Shown: positions 32,305-44,539, numbered from the stretch's first letter. The stretch is DNA of 64,000 nucleotides from Cordylochernes scorpioides (GCA_030710605.1 CP092886.1:51204390-51268389); one strand, 5' to 3'. The notes: a model not told the origin generated them from the sequence alone. Translations and numbers: made by a program.

Positions 32305-32566
32305 TCCATGAGCATATATTTATTAGGAGAGATTACCGCGGGACGGCAGAAGAAATTGCAGACTTTTTCTTGCAAAAAGTTGTATTACGACACGGCGCAC
32401 CCAAAACAGTAATATCTGACCGGGAGAGCTGCTTCTTGAGTAAACTATTCAAACAAGTCCTAAAGATATGCAATACGCTCCATAAGAAAACGACGAGTTA
32501 TCATCCCCAGACTAACGGCCAAACGGAGAGAATGAACCGTACACTCGCTGATATGATGGCCATGTA
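32305..32566 (+). pseudogene. Gypsy integrase, left part
   Basis: It contains HGAPKTVISDRESCF (second catalytic D) and YHPQTNGQTERMNR (catalytic E), the D35E core of a retroviral-type integrase that inserts element DNA. A frameshift near 32340 separates the first codons. It is cut by the mariner at TA 32565-32566. Confidence 0.88.
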
Positions 32567-33480
32567 CAGGGTGATCCAAAAGTCCCGCACAACTTTAAAA
32601 ATTAATAACTCCGCGAATATTTGCGCTAGAGCAATGCGGTAAACACCATTGTGTTCAGGATGCAATGGGATTTTTTATGGCAAATAATGAAAAATTCGAA
32701 ATTGATTTTAGTTACAACTTTATTCGCTAGATGGCGCTCTACCAGAATCAGCGATTCAGCGGCCAAATTGTTTGATAAATTGAAAAATATAACTGAAAGA
32801 CACGTATTTTTACTTTTTGAATACCAGGAAAGAACCCTAATAATATCAAATGATAAATTAATAAAACACCATTTCGCCAAAAGTTAGAAGAAATGGTTAA
32901 CGCTTTTTAAATACAATCTGAGATATGTAAAATAGGTATATGCAAATTAAACATGTAGCAAAAAAAAACTGATATTTTGGATGGGGTTTGCTGGAATCCT
33001 CTCAGCTAGTTAAATTTCGAAAATAATAATTTTCTAATTTTTAAAATTCAACTCTCTCTCAGTATCGATTATATTTATTTTAATTCATTTGAAAAATATT
33101 TATCTATCTCTGATGATTTATTTTACTCTGGAATGCCGTTGTTGTTTTTGTCGTGTCCAATAAAGATCCTCAGATATCTCCATGCATCTCTATCACAGCA
33201 GCAGCAGCATTGTCCACTATCTTGGGTGTGTAAAGCAGCTGCTCTGGGTCTATGTCAATTTTCTGCAAGGCTGCAGGCATGAGAATATGTGGGTATGTGT
33301 TAGTTCCACACCAGGACAGTTGTTGCATGTTCTATAGGTTCTTGTGCCATCTGGATGTATTGTCATCCTTTATAATGTTTTGTTCTAAATCTTGTTATAG
33401 TTTTGTCATTTATTCTCTCAGAGTTTATTTCACATTTTGATCTTTTCTTATTTTTGTTAAATTATCTTGTATCTTGCAAA

Positions 33481-34560
33481 AGCATTAGCGTCAAATAATG
33501 ACATTTGTTCTTTCCTTTGGCTCAACTTTCTGGCTTCCTTTGCAAATTCAACTGCCATTTCATTACCCCCGATCCTAACACTTGCAGGAATCCATTGTAG
33601 AATGCAGTTATTATCCAATGATATCAGTTGAGTAAGTAACGAATGTATTTTTTGTGTGATTATAGTATTGCCCTTCTGAATTGCTTCTAGATCGGATATG
33701 AAGTCGTTGTACGGTATATACGGTTAAGGCATACATCAAGAGCTTTCCAGATTGCTGTCAGTTCCCAAGTGAAGTTTGACGAAATCTTTCTTGCTCCTTC
33801 TTTGATTTTGATGTATGTTCCATCTTGCAGTATTATGTTAATTCCAGCCCCTCCATTACTTATGGTAAGGTCTAATGATCCATCTATATATGTTGTTAAA
33901 TAATTTATCTGATCGCATAAACCAATTGTGTCAAGTCCTTTCTTTTTAAGTATGTTTTTGTTCTCTTTTTTTTTTAATTGCAGGGTTCATTCAGGTTAAG
34001 ATTGATGATTACATTTGATGGCAATGGAGTAGGAAATATTGGTTATCCTCGAATTTGAAATTCATTATGTTTCATATTTATGCTCTTTCTAATATTGTTG
34101 TCGTACTGAGGTGTTGAAGATCTTTTGCCTTTCTTTTTGTGTCCAGTTTAAATAGGTTCTATGGGATATGTGTTCGGTTTCTTTAGTTTTTAAGCTATTG
34201 GTGAATTTTATTGTTTTTATTGTCTTCTGCTTTCGAGTAGGTCTAGACCACATTCTCTCTGAATTTTCTAATTGTTGGTATTTTATACAGAACCAGTGAT
34301 TAATTTGGCCGCTTTTGCTTGAACACTGTCTAGTCTTCTTTTAAGTGATGAACTTGAGGGAGGCCAAACAGGTGTTGCATATTCCATTATTGGCCTTATT
34401 AAGGTGATATATGTTGTTCTGAGAATTTTGGGTTTTGCTCCCCAATTTGTTCCACATAGCCTTCTCAGAATGTTTAGGTTTCTGGTAGCTCTATTTGAGG
34501 TGCTAATTATGTGTTCTGTAAATCGCAATTCCTCATCAAGTATCACACCTAGGTAATTTG
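33481..34560 (-). pseudogene. LINE ORF2 thumb and RNase H, decayed
   Basis: The RT C-terminal part reads EHIISTSNRATRNLNILRRL and RPIMEYATPVWPP (34283-34546). The RNase H region (33481-33960) is recognisable by comparison with the better copy at 46547-47137 but is full of stops. The C-terminal zinc-like end lies at 33170-33380. Confidence 0.75.
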
Positions 34561-34826
34561 GAGATCATATTTTATCAATTATATGGTTGTTTATGCTTAT
34601 TTTGGAGTTAAATTCATGCCTTTTTTCCTGTCAGTGAAGGAGACCTATAGGTTTGTGTTTATTGGGTTTATTGTAATTTTGAGTTTCATTGCCCACTTCT
34701 CCAGTCCTCTCATTGATGTGTTCAGTAATTTTCTGATGTTTCTATACTGCTACTTGTGTGCCATATGGCTATATAATCTGCGTAACAGGCAACTTTTGTG
34801 TCTTCAGTGAGGATGGATGTTGTTAA

Positions 34827-34980
34827 GGTAGTGTCGTAATTAGATGTACAACAACTCAAACTTGACCATGACTCTTTTTTTTGCTCTTATTCTTTTCGTT
34901 TGGCCAACAAAAAATGTCCAATTTATATACACATATATTCTTACATAATGAGACTTTAAAGAATGCAAATAATCTTCATC
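34827..34980 (-). repeat. 3' LTR of the second Gypsy
   Basis: It matches 38099-38237 (shared gtgtcgtaattaga, ctcaaacttgaccatg, gtccaatttatatacacata). It has an extra 30-bp stretch with T-rich sequence at 34875-34905 and lacks the last 16 bp next to the polypurine tract. Confidence 0.8.
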
Positions 34981-35374
34981 TCCCCCCTTAATAATACTCC
35001 AGTCGGTCTGGGGGTTTCCTGGCTCTCTGAGGTCTAGGACTGCGGACGGGCACTTGCACAGCGGCAGGCTCCGGTTTTAGGAGTGCAAGAGGGCACGTGC
35101 ACAGCAACAGGCCCTGGTTTAGGAGTGCAAGAGGGTACGTGCAGAGAAGCAGTCTCCTCCTTGTTTCCTGATGTAATTCTGGAACCTCCTCTTTACTTTA
35201 TTTCTGACTTCCACCTACAGGCTTCTCTCCTGATGTTCGAGGAAGTATCAAATTTCTTGTCTCCACTTGTTTCTTTCTCACAGGTCGCAATTGATTGATA
35301 TGCCTCTTATACACGACGCCCTCGCAACTTATATGGTAGTGACGGTAGCTCAATAATTTCAAAATGGTACCTTT

Positions 35375-36091
35375 TTACCGTTTAGGTCCAGTTGCATAGT
35401 TGCGGAAATAAACCTCGCAACCTGTAGTAAACTGCTCCTGCCTTCTTACGGCCTCATGAAATACCTCTCGCGGATTTCCCATCTTGGTATTAAATTCGAG
35501 AATCTTGATCTTAAACTTCTCTTCATTAGCAGTTCCGCGGGGGAATTCCTTTATTACAGTTTGGGGGAATGCTCTATGAGCAAATAGGAATATTTGTAGA
35601 TTCGTCTCTAAATCATCCTTCCTATTATTCTTTCTCAAAAGTTTTTTAAACTCTCTTACATATCTCTCAGCTAAAACATTTATACTGGGATTATTCGGAC
35701 TGGTCTTAGTGTGTCGTATACCATTCATTTTGGTAAATTGCTCGAATTCACCGGAGACAAACTGTCTTCCGTTATCTGTAACCAAAATTTAGGGCAATCC
35801 AAATCTGGCAAAAATTTCTCTAACATTATTTATAATCGTTTTGCTGGTAATATCTTTGATGATAAAAATTTCTATCCACTTTGAGTATGCGTCCACGAGA
35901 ACCAAAAACATTCTTCCCATGAACGGACTCGCTAGATCAAGATGAAGTCGATGCCACGGTTTTACGGGCCAAGTCCATTCCAAGATGGTAGCCGGGGGCA
36001 TGCTTGCCGATTCTTGGCATACTCTACATTCTCTAGTTAACTCCTCAATGTTACTGTCTATGCCTGGCCACCAGAAAATACCGTCTGGCAA
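35375..36091 (-). pseudogene. Gypsy integrase, broken
   Basis: It contains a zinc-binding region (CRVCQESASMPP), then HRLHLDLASPF (first D), VDAYSKWIEIF, VTDNGRQFVSGEF (second D) and NPSINVLAERYVREFK (catalytic E). One stop at 35786-35788 separates the two halves. It ends with a short chromodomain-less tail. Confidence 0.85.
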
Positions 36092-36182
36092 TCATCTTCA
36101 TTTTAACAATCCCCATGTGTATTTTATGCAAGTCATTTAAAATTAAAGATCTTAATTTTTGGGGAATTACCACTCTTTCACG

Positions 36183-36860
36183 TCATTGAAGACAACCAAA
36201 CTCCAAACTTAATTCCTCATTGATCTTATAATGAGGAGCTAGTGGGTTTTCCCTCGGTACCCTTGTGAATTTCCAGTTGCCTTCTCTAACATTGCTTGAT
36301 ACTATAGACAGTATTTTATCTTGGGGCGTCTCATATGCCACCTCCATAAAAGAGAACGGTACCTCATTCAACTTCCTGAGAAGAAGTACCTGGTCTTCAT
36401 CAAGAGACTCCCTGACACTCGATTCTAAAGGAAGACGTGACAATGCGTCAACATCGGAATTATCACTAGTTTTTCGAAATTCCACAGTTTAATTAAATGC
36501 AGCTAATTTTAAGGACCATCTTTTAATTCTGGATGATGCACATATGGTAATTGGTTTATGAGGTGAAAATATATGAATTAAGGGTCGGTTGTCTGTGACC
36601 AATACAAATTTTCGTCCCAGTAAGTATTGTCTGAATTTCTCAACGCCAAAAGTTATGCTCAACGCTTTCTTTTCTAGTTGAGAGAAACGTTTTTCCACTT
36701 CAGTTAATGTTCTAGAAGCAAAAGCTATAGGGCATTCTTCCTTTCTACCATTTCTATGACTCAGAATTACGCCTAGTCGATAGTCCATTAATAATGATTT
36801 ACATTTTTTAAATAACATTCGATATTCTTTCGTCCAATTCCATCTACAATTTTCATTCAA
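36183..36860 (-). pseudogene. Gypsy RNase H and linker, broken
   Basis: RNase H (36489-36860): GVILSHRNGRKEECPIAFAS, then EKKALSITFGVEKFRQYLLG and FVLVTDNRPL. The linker (36183-36485) has DVDALSRLPL, the usual end of RNase H in Gypsy elements. Confidence 0.82.
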
Positions 36861-36869
36861 AAGTTGATA

Positions 36870-37463
36870 GAATAGCGCTAAAATGTTTGCTATATTCTTT
36901 ATGAATCTATAATAATAAATTAAGAGTCCTATGAAAGATCTTAATTGCGAAATATTATTTAGGTTCAGGCGCCTCTATCACTGCTTTAATTTTATTTTCT
37001 AAGGGATATTTATCCATTTTAAACCATAAATATTCCACCGATTTCTTTTTAAATTTACATTTATATTTGTTTAACTTTAAACCTTTTTCTAGCAATCATC
37101 TAAACACTAGATCCAACTTTTGTTCATGATCTTCAGGGTCTTTTCCTGCAACCAAAATATCATCTATGTATCAGGCCACACCTGGCAAATCAGCAAATAG
37201 ACCTTCCATAATCCTCTTAAATATATTTGGTGCTACCGCTACGTCATATGGTAGTCTTTTATAAGAAAACAACCCCTTTGTTGTGTTTATATTAACAACA
37301 GCTTCGGCTTCTTCCGCTAAAATTACTTGTAAGTAAGCCTGTGATATATAGGCCTAGAGTCGAAAGTACGATGCTGGTAGATAATTTCGAAAAGATCTCA
37401 TCGATCGATGGATGGAATGGGATACCTAATTCTATTGCTTTATTAGCTGTACATCTCTTGTAT
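36870..37463 (-). pseudogene. Gypsy RT, decayed and deleted
   Basis: Only pieces of RT remain in several frames, for example the LPYDVAVAPN-like region at about 37210-37260 and a QAYLQV-like region at 37325-37340. The catalytic YxDD box reads as YIDD in pieces near 37160. Part of the protease is missing. Confidence 0.5.
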
Positions 37464-37970
37464 TTATCTCCGCCAGTTCGAACGAGATCGCCACTGCAAA
37501 ACTTTATCCAGAGTGACATCGTCGTTTTCTTGTAGTAGCTTCTTTTGCAGGCTTTCCAACTTGATTCCAGCCACAAAACAGTCTCGCATCATGGTTCCCA
37601 GCATATCGCCGAAATTACAATTTATTGCTAAATGTTTCAATTCTCTAAGATATTCCGAAATTGATTCTCCTTCCTGTTGAATTCTCTTTAAACATCTGCA
37701 TCGCTGTGGTATCATTTTCTTCTTTGGATCCAAATGCAGTTTAATTCTTAGAATGAGAGTATCAAGGGTTGATCTTTCATTAGACCAGGAAGAAAATGTC
37801 GTTTCCCTGCTTCAAAGTTTCAGAATCTGGTAGCGAGGTAAAAATCAGCACTTTAATCTCCTCCTTCAGATGCCAAAAAGAAAGCCTCAAATATTTGTAC
37901 AAAAAGATCGAAGTGTCCTCCACTGGGCTATAGCTTCTAAAAGGTACTAATAACTTTGAACTTGTCATGC
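37464..37970 (-). pseudogene. Gypsy gag fragment
   Basis: It starts MTSSKLLVPFRSYSPVED at 37968 and, after frameshifts, has QEGESISEYLRELKHLAINC, typical of the capsid region of Ty3/Gypsy gag, before a CxxC-containing end that runs into the RT remains. Confidence 0.75.
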
Positions 37971-38098
37971 TGATCTTTTCTACTCCTTTGTTTTCTTGAT
38001 CCAGATAGTTTAAAAGATGTAGTTGTTATACTTGCGTAGGCGCCGTTTTCCTCAACTTTTTACTGGCTCTGTAGATCGCGCATCCTCGTCGCCACTTT

Positions 38099-38237
38099 TG
38101 TTGTGTCGTAATTAGACGTACAAGAGCTCAAACTTGACCATGGCCAACAACAAATGTCCAATTTATATATACATATATTTTTACATAATGAGGCTTTAAA
38201 TAATACAAATAATATTCATCTATTTACATACACAACA
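38099..38237 (-). repeat. 5' LTR of the second Gypsy
   Basis: TGTTGTG (38099-38105) and CACAACA (38231-38237) are perfect inverted ends. In the sense of the element (minus) this is the upstream LTR. Confidence 0.85.
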
Positions 38238-38810
38238 GTTAATATATAGCGAGAAGAGTAGAGGACTGAGCACAGATCCCTGAGGTACACCAGCCCATGT
38301 TCTTCTGTCCTTGGAAAATGTTCCATTGACCCGAACCTTTATCCTTCTTCCCCTTAAGAAGTCTGCAATCCAAATTAAGGTTTTTCCTCTTACTCCGATG
38401 TTGTGCAGCCATTCAAACACTCGACCAAAAGCTAAGGTCATATCCAGGAATACGGCCGTTGTCTTCTTTGGCGGTTTTTCCTAGAAATCTATTATTGATT
38501 GACAGAAGTAGAACAGTTTATCAGTTGTACAGTGTCTGGATCTTTAGGCAGTTTGGTAGAAGTTTATTTTATTATTGTTAGTGAGCCAGACTATGAGCCT
38601 TGAGTGGATAATTCATTCTGTTATTTTACAAAGTATGCTGGTAAGAGAAATTGGCCGATAGTTCTTGCATTCCTTGGCATCTTTATTTGGTTTCAGTATT
38701 GGCACTATAATTGATATCTTACAATTTTTTGGTAGTTTACCAGTTTGCCATGAAATGTTCAGTATTCGTAGGAGTTGATTTTTAGCTTTGTCTCCAAAGT
38801 GTTTAATCAT
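38238..38810 (-). pseudogene. LINE RT, broken
   Basis: It contains KNYRPISLTSILCKI (38613-38660), IWIADFLRGRRIKVRVNG and WAGVPQGSVLSPLLFSLYIN (38240-38330). The coding order is interrupted by the Gypsy insertion just after this point. YADD is missing, on the far side of the Gypsy and decayed. Confidence 0.85.
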
Positions 38811-39455
38811 TTGACCAAAGATTAGATCATCTCCTGGTGACCTCTTGGATTTAACTTTCCTATTGATGAGTTTAGCTCATTCAGTGTGAAGTCTCTCGAG
38901 TAAATATCTTGTTGGTGGTAATTTATTGCTTGTTTAACTAACCTGTTTGCATTATTTTTAGAGTCCTGCCTCCATTTGTATAGCTGAGTCTGGAAGTGCT
39001 TGAAAGATATTCAGCAATTATTTCAGCCATCTGTTTGTTCGTTCTCGCTATTCATATCGGTTAGAGTATTAGAGGATTAGTGTTGGTTTTGATTGTTTTA
39101 TAACACTAATTATATTCCAGTGATGGCTTTCCTTTTTTTGGACCCATTTTTTTCGCAGAATTCTGCTCATTTTTCTCTCTCTTGTTTGAATATCCAAATT
39201 TCTTGTTCTATTTTGTGACTAATTTCAATGAGTTCCTTTATGATATCCTCTGATTTATTTGTTTTAAGAATTTCATTGATATTGTCTCTCTCTGCAATCA
39301 TTGCCTCGATATTCTGGTCCTTCCAGTTAAGTATTCGCTGGTCTTTACGTCTACCTCTAGGTATCGATACCTTTGCAGCTCTGGATATGTTCGAAGAGAA
39401 TTTTTCCAATTTTTTGTCAATCGTTCTGTGATTTAATTCTTCGTTGCACAGTTCT
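38811..39455 (-). pseudogene. LINE ORF2 linker
   Basis: It holds the lysine/glutamate-rich linker between endonuclease and RT (39167-39409: RAAKVSIPRGRRKD, NWKDQNIEAMIAERD). It is parallel to 54546-54952 in the other copy. Confidence 0.7.
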
Positions 39456-40389
39456 TCAAGCTTTTCTGTGAATTTTTTCCAGTGTTCTTTTATTCTGTTG
39501 GAAATTCACAATTTTGAATTTTAGGGTTGTTAAAATTGGTCTGTGGTCACTGATTGCACTTTTCAGAATTTTCCATTGTGTGGTGGGTGCGATGTTGTAA
39601 TTTATCGCTGTGGTGTCTATTGCGGATTCTGTGCCTGTGGACTTGGATAGATAGGTGTTCTTTTCGTTATTTAACGGTGTAAGGTCGAGGTCGGTTAGCA
39701 TGTCCTCAACCTGCTGACCGTTGTTATCCTGGACAGGTGATCCCCAAGTTGGTCTTTCGGCGTTAAAATCACCAAGTATGATTGCGATATCCGAAGACGC
39801 TTCACTTAATGTCTCAATCAGGCCTGCATTGATGCTAGTATTATCGTGGTGATAAACATTTATGATTGGAATTGTTTTATCTGTAAGATAGATTTCTATT
39901 GCCTGAGCCTCTGTCGTGCTTTCTCTAGGCTTACTCTGATTATAGGCGATTTCCTAGAGTTTTAATCAAAACGGCAAGTCCTCCTCCGAATTTTCCCGGT
40001 CTGTCCTTTCGTAGTGTTGTATAATCTTTGATATTGAATCTCAGATTCTGATTCAATTTTGTCTCCTGAGGACAAGTAATATGTACATTGTTGTCACAAA
40101 GAAGACAAGTCAGCTCTTTATTTTCCTCTGGGTACCATTTATATTGAGTTGTAGTAGATTGAATTGTGTCCTCTTAGTAGATTTCTCATCATGAGCTCGA
40201 GCTGCAGCTCCTGACGCGGCGGTTACCCCGGACGCGGTAGCATTACTGGAGATATCAGTTTTGCTCTTCATTTGAAAATGGGTGCCGTTGCAACGTTAGT
40301 CATCTTGGAAACGAACCAGAATTTGGTCAAATATTCCAAGGGTCCAGGGGGGACCGCAAGGAGGTGTGGTCGGACTTCTCCCCTTCCCC
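39456..40389 (-). pseudogene. LINE endonuclease, broken
   Basis: On minus the start region (about 40220-40080) reads FNLLQLNINGTQRKI and QETKLNQNLRF. Further on come the DFNAER-like block (39740-39775), LTDLDLTPLNN, and SAISDHRPILTTLKF (39500-39590, with the SDH motif). The 5' end at 40389 has no ORF1. Confidence 0.8.
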
Positions 40390-42601
40390 CTGGAATGCCG
40401 TCACTACAGGATAAAGCACTCTTGGTGAATTTTTTAAATTGTGATTCAGAATCTTCCACTGAAGCTTTACGAGCGTTTCGTTCCTTTAAAGATATTCGAA
40501 GCGGTAAAGGACCAATGAGTTGCTACTCTCTAAAGCGATTGATTAAAAGTTTTGAGGAAACTGGGTCTCTGGAAGCAAAACCTCTGAGTGGAAGACCATC
40601 GACATGCAAGTCAGTGGCTGTTACGGTTTTGCAGAATGCTGAAGCTATTGAAACGTTATCCACGTATGGAGAAGTAAGTGCTAGACAAGTTTCTCGACAA
40701 ACAGGGATTTCGTATGGAACAGTTTGGAGAGAACACACATTTAGAATTTTTCTATAAAAATACCCTAAAAAAATTCAAAGTTTTCACGAGTTGAAAGTCA
40801 GCGATTTTGAGAAGCGCCAAGAATTCGCTGCATGGGTTTTCCGGCAAATTGATATTGAAGAAAACTGGCTGTCAAATGTTCTAAGAACAGATGATGCTGA
40901 CTTTATCTAAAGGGAGAATTTAACATTCAAAACTGCCTCATTTTGGCAACAGAAAACCCTAGGATTTTTACAGAAATACCACTTCATCAGCACAGAGTTA
41001 CAGTTTTGTGTGGGTTCACTTCTTCTTTTATTAGTGGGCCATTTTCTTTGAAAAGTCAATGAAAGAACTTTTAAAACCGTTTTTGTAACTGGTGAACGTT
41101 ATGTTCAACTTTTGAGAGAAAAGGTTATTCCCATATTGCAGGACAGACAAGCACTAAGCGAAATAACATTCATGCAAGATGGAGGACCTCCTCATATTTA
41201 CCGCGGTGCCAAACAATTGCTGAAGGATACGTTCGGTGAAATTCGTTGATAAGTCGCCACTTTATATACCAGTGGCCTCCAATATCACCAGACTTGACGC
41301 CTTACAATTTCGGTTATGGGGTACATTAAGTCGCGTTTTTATCGATGCCGGTCTACCACATTGGCCATGTTGAAGGCTTCTAACAGATGGCACGTTTTAT
41401 AAATTTCAACTATTTAATTGTGATTATTCTGTCATCTATCGTCTGCAGGCGGTGTTTGAGAATGAAGGGCGCCACATTGAGCAAGGATTGGGACCTAATA
41501 CAAGAGAGAAGGCAGTTACCTCATGTGTTATATTTTGCAGCTCTTTGTTTTGGGTTATGGGAATAATAAATGCTGTCCTCACATCTTGATTCTTTTTTTT
41601 TTCTGTGAACAGTAATTTTTTGTTTGTCATTTGCCCACATCTTATATTATGTCGTGGAGGCCAAAGTTTTATAACTTCTCGAATAACACTGGTATGCACA
41701 ATTTTACCCCTTATGTTTAGTTTATCGCTTTTCGCTCATTAGAAGAAATAGCATAAGGAATATTCTCTGTATCCCCCCCCCCCCAACTTTAGAAATTTTG
41801 CGCAAAAAAAAAAATACAAAATGATTTTACTACCACGTTTTTCAACGCAAAAGGTCGATTTAAAAATGATTTTTTTTTTGTGGGGATACATTTTCAAAAT
41901 TATGTACAGTATAATAAACAATGATACCATTTGACAAACCCATTGGATATTTGGAATAAAGTACGACAAATATATTTTGTCACTCCCCTCTATAATTCAT
42001 TTTTGGATCATGACAAATATCCAGTTAAATAGTCAAGTGTCGCCAATTAGTCAAGAAACTATACATTCCTTATAGCACGAAATCCTATTAGTAGTGCCAT
42101 CATAATTTTTGGTACTATATTAACATTTCAAAAATCGTGTATTGATATCAGTAGTTATTTTCAAACATTCTATTTCACAAAACTCCATCTAAAATATAAA
42201 TATTTTTTGCTACATATTTTAATTTGCATATACCTATTTTACATATCTCAGATTGTATTTAAAAATCGTTAACCATTTCTTCTAACTTTTGGCGAAATGG
42301 TGTTTTATTAATTTATCATTTGATATTATTAGGGTTCTTTCCTGGTATTCAAAAAGGTAAAATACGTGTCTTTCAGTTATATTTTCAATTTATTAAACAA
42401 TTTGGCCGCTGAATCTCGGATTCTGGTAGAGCGCCATCTAGCGAATAAAGTTGTAACTAAAATCAATTTCGAATTTTTCATTATTTGCCATAAAAAATCC
42501 CATTGCATCCTGAACACAATGGTGTTTACCGCATTGCTCTAGCGCAAATATTCGCGGAGTTATTAATTTTTAAAGTTGTGCGGGACTTTTGGATCACCCT
42601 G
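40390..42601 (+). pseudogene. Mariner copy C transposase, broken
   Basis: From the ATG at 40394, MPSLQDKALLVNFLNC runs to the second helix-turn-helix SARQVSRQTGISYGTVW, with a small insertion before IFL and a stop (40755). WTDEAH is mutated. MQDGGPPH is kept (41172-41195). SPDLTPYNF replaces the third aspartate by N. The 3' repeat ends at 42601. Confidence 0.85.
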
Positions 42602-42603
42602 TA

Positions 42604-43144
42604 TATCGATGAGAGACATCAGAATTGGGACGAGATTCTTCCATTCGTAACTTCCGCCTATAATTCGTCCATACAGGATACTACCGGCTATTCACCATAC
42701 TTCCTAATCCACGGACGAGAGCCAATGACCTTCTTAGATTCGACTTTTGATATGCCAGAGCTCTCAAAGCAAAAATAACATGATGAATATGTATTGAACC
42801 TCTTAGAAATAATAGAAGGTTAAAAAGAAATATCAACCCCTAAATCTTTATCCAGACGAAATAAATTCAAACAGACATATGATAGAGCCCACAGAGAAGT
42901 TAAACATTCCATCAATTATCTGGTATTGATTTGGACACCAATAAGGAAAGTGGGAAGAGCGGACAAACTACAAAGAAGATACGTCGGTCCTTACCAAATA
43001 CTGCGACAGACATCACCAGTGAACTACGAGGTCGTGGAAATTGTAGAGGGAAAAAGGGAAAAAAAGAGACAAATTGTAGGTGACAAGAATGAAACCATAT
43101 AGATCACCAGACTTGAGGAAAGTATTTTTCAAGAGGTGGAGTAA
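42604..43144 (+). pseudogene. Gypsy integrase, right part
   Basis: It continues from 32566: DERHQNWDEILPFVTSAYNS and TGYSPYFLIHGREP (42608-42730). After stops it has a GPY/F-type C-terminal module (LQRRYVGPYQILRQT, 42965-43010) and ends before the LTR. The GPY/F module marks the Ty3/Gypsy family. Confidence 0.85.
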
Positions 43145-43470
43145 TGTTGGCGCGCTGTTGGAGTCTTTAATTTACATGTCACATTTTAATTTACTGTCTA
43201 CATCTTTTGTTTAACTTTTTACATCTTATGTATTTTTATTAACTTTCATGTATAATTGTTTTCACATAAATTTGTTTTGTATAATTATTTTTCATAATTT
43301 GTATCGTTAAATTTGCAGACTTTTTTTTCTTGGAGATTATTTAAGACAATAATATTTAGTTAGAAAGGGCTTTTTCTCCAAACCATTAGTTTTTAAATGA
43401 ACGTTAAAGGTGTTCTCGGATTTTTACTCCCAGTACATCAGGTCACCATCGCAACAATATATATACGTAA
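43145..43470 (+). repeat. Probable Gypsy 3' LTR
   Basis: It begins TGTTGGCG straight after a purine-rich tract (43130-43141). The right end cannot be fixed because no second LTR is in the window; the stretch to about 43440 is compatible with an LTR ending in ...ca. Confidence 0.5.
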
Positions 43471-44539
43471 AATTGCAGAAGGATGATAGTCATGTGCCAA
43501 AAGAAGCACTTCTCCCTTTAAATGTGCATCAGAACGATGGCACTATTGCCTCACCTTATTAAAACACTTTACTAGCGATGATAATGGATGAGCCACAATA
43601 CCAGTTTAGGAAAATTCAGACAAAAGGTCCACCTGTATTCCATACTTTGGGTCTATGGTTTTTTTACTAGGGTGATGAGCGAGAGTGCTTCGTTCTGATT
43701 CAATTTAAAAGGAGAGCTTAGTTATATGAATATAATCCTCTCCTGCAACTTTGTGTTATGTATGTGTGAGTCTATTCTTATATATATAATTCACTAACAA
43801 ATTAGAGGAAATTACTTCTAGACTTTTTAGCTTCGTTGCAAGTAATTTATATGAAGAAGTTTGAAACTTATTTTTACTGGGCAACTTATTTTTACTTTGG
43901 CGCATTGCAGTTGAAGTAAGTAAAAGATAAGAAAGCAAATATATTAATATTATTTCTAAATAAATTCCTGAACACGCATTTAAATATCTATGGATATTAT
44001 ACCTTGGGATATAACATAAACCTTGGGAACCCAGCGAGGAAAATATCCTCATTTTGCCTCACACATGTCGTAATATTTTCTCGTAAATCTAAATTAAATT
44101 TTTATTTATTTCAGAAATACGTTTCTCCATTTTATCTGTGTATTTTAATTCTATATCCACAAATACTTGATTTAATTAAAGTTTCATTATATAATATAAA
44201 TATGGGTTTTTCCGTCAAAACAATAGAATTATATTTGTGAACAATATTTATTATATTGTAAATATATTGTTCCCTACTAATTAGTGTGTGTGGGTGTTAC
44301 ATCACCTATGGCTGTAGAGGTTTTTCCTTGTCTTTTTAGAACAGACCTAGTGTGATTTCAAAGAACAAGTTTGATTAGCAATGAAATTAGAGAACAATAA
44401 TGAGAGACTTATAAGAGACAATGAGTTCTCAACACACAATATATCTTGAAAATATATATCACACTAATGATCTACTTCGCGATAATGTATCTTTAAATAT
44501 AATATTTCAAGAAAAACACATTTCTCTACAATTTGCGTG
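43471..44539. other. No gene seen
   Basis: AT-rich. Frames at 43756-44052 and 44004-44240 overlap on opposite strands and have no domain. Confidence 0.45.

Larger units (their letters stand above)
34827..38237 (-). mobile_element. Second Ty3/Gypsy element with short LTRs
   Basis: It is inserted in the LINE, with gttaa at 34822-34826 and 38238-38242 as a likely 5-bp target duplication. The 139-bp right LTR has inverted ends TGTTGTG and CACAACA. Order on minus: LTR, gag (37464-37970), a mostly lost RT, RNase H (36489-36860), linker, integrase (35375-36091), a polypurine tract (aaggggggag, 34979-34988 as complement), LTR. It is dead by stops and deletion. Confidence 0.88.
33140..40389 (-). mobile_element. 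LINE in mariner C, itself split by Gypsy
   Basis: This is a Jockey-group LINE on minus: 5' end at 40389, endonuclease, RT, RNase H region, and a 3' tail ending in (AAC)n-like sequence at 33140. Excluding the Gypsy at 34827-38237 it is about 3.8 kb. ORF1 is absent, so it is 5' truncated at the ORF2 start region. It is the same family as the tails at 30162 and 46324. Confidence 0.88.
32567..42601 (+). mobile_element. Mariner copy C carrying a LINE (10.0 kb)
   Basis: The ends are CAGGGTGATCC at 32567 and its complement ending at 42601, with TA on both sides. The terminal inverted repeats are long, about 400 bp, and very similar. The mariner itself is about 2.8 kb (32567-33139 plus 40390-42601). 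The LINE entered at the start codon region, duplicating CTGGAATGCCGT (33128-33139 and 40390-40401). Confidence 0.9.
32305..43145 (+). mobile_element. Ty3/Gypsy element split by a 10-kb nested insertion
   Basis: Only the integrase end of pol survives: 32305-32566 and 42602-43144. Removing 32567-42603 (mariner plus one TA copy) rejoins the integrase in frame across ATG GCC ATG TAT ATC. The 5' part of the element is missing. A polypurine-like stretch (aagaggtggag) precedes TGTTGGCG at 43145, the probable start of the 3' LTR. Confidence 0.88.

Noticed and set aside
35083-35298. 71-codon frame beginning MQEGTCTATGPGLGVQEG as a gene
   Set aside because: It lies on plus in the minus-strand Gypsy between integrase and LTR and comes from a short internal repeat.
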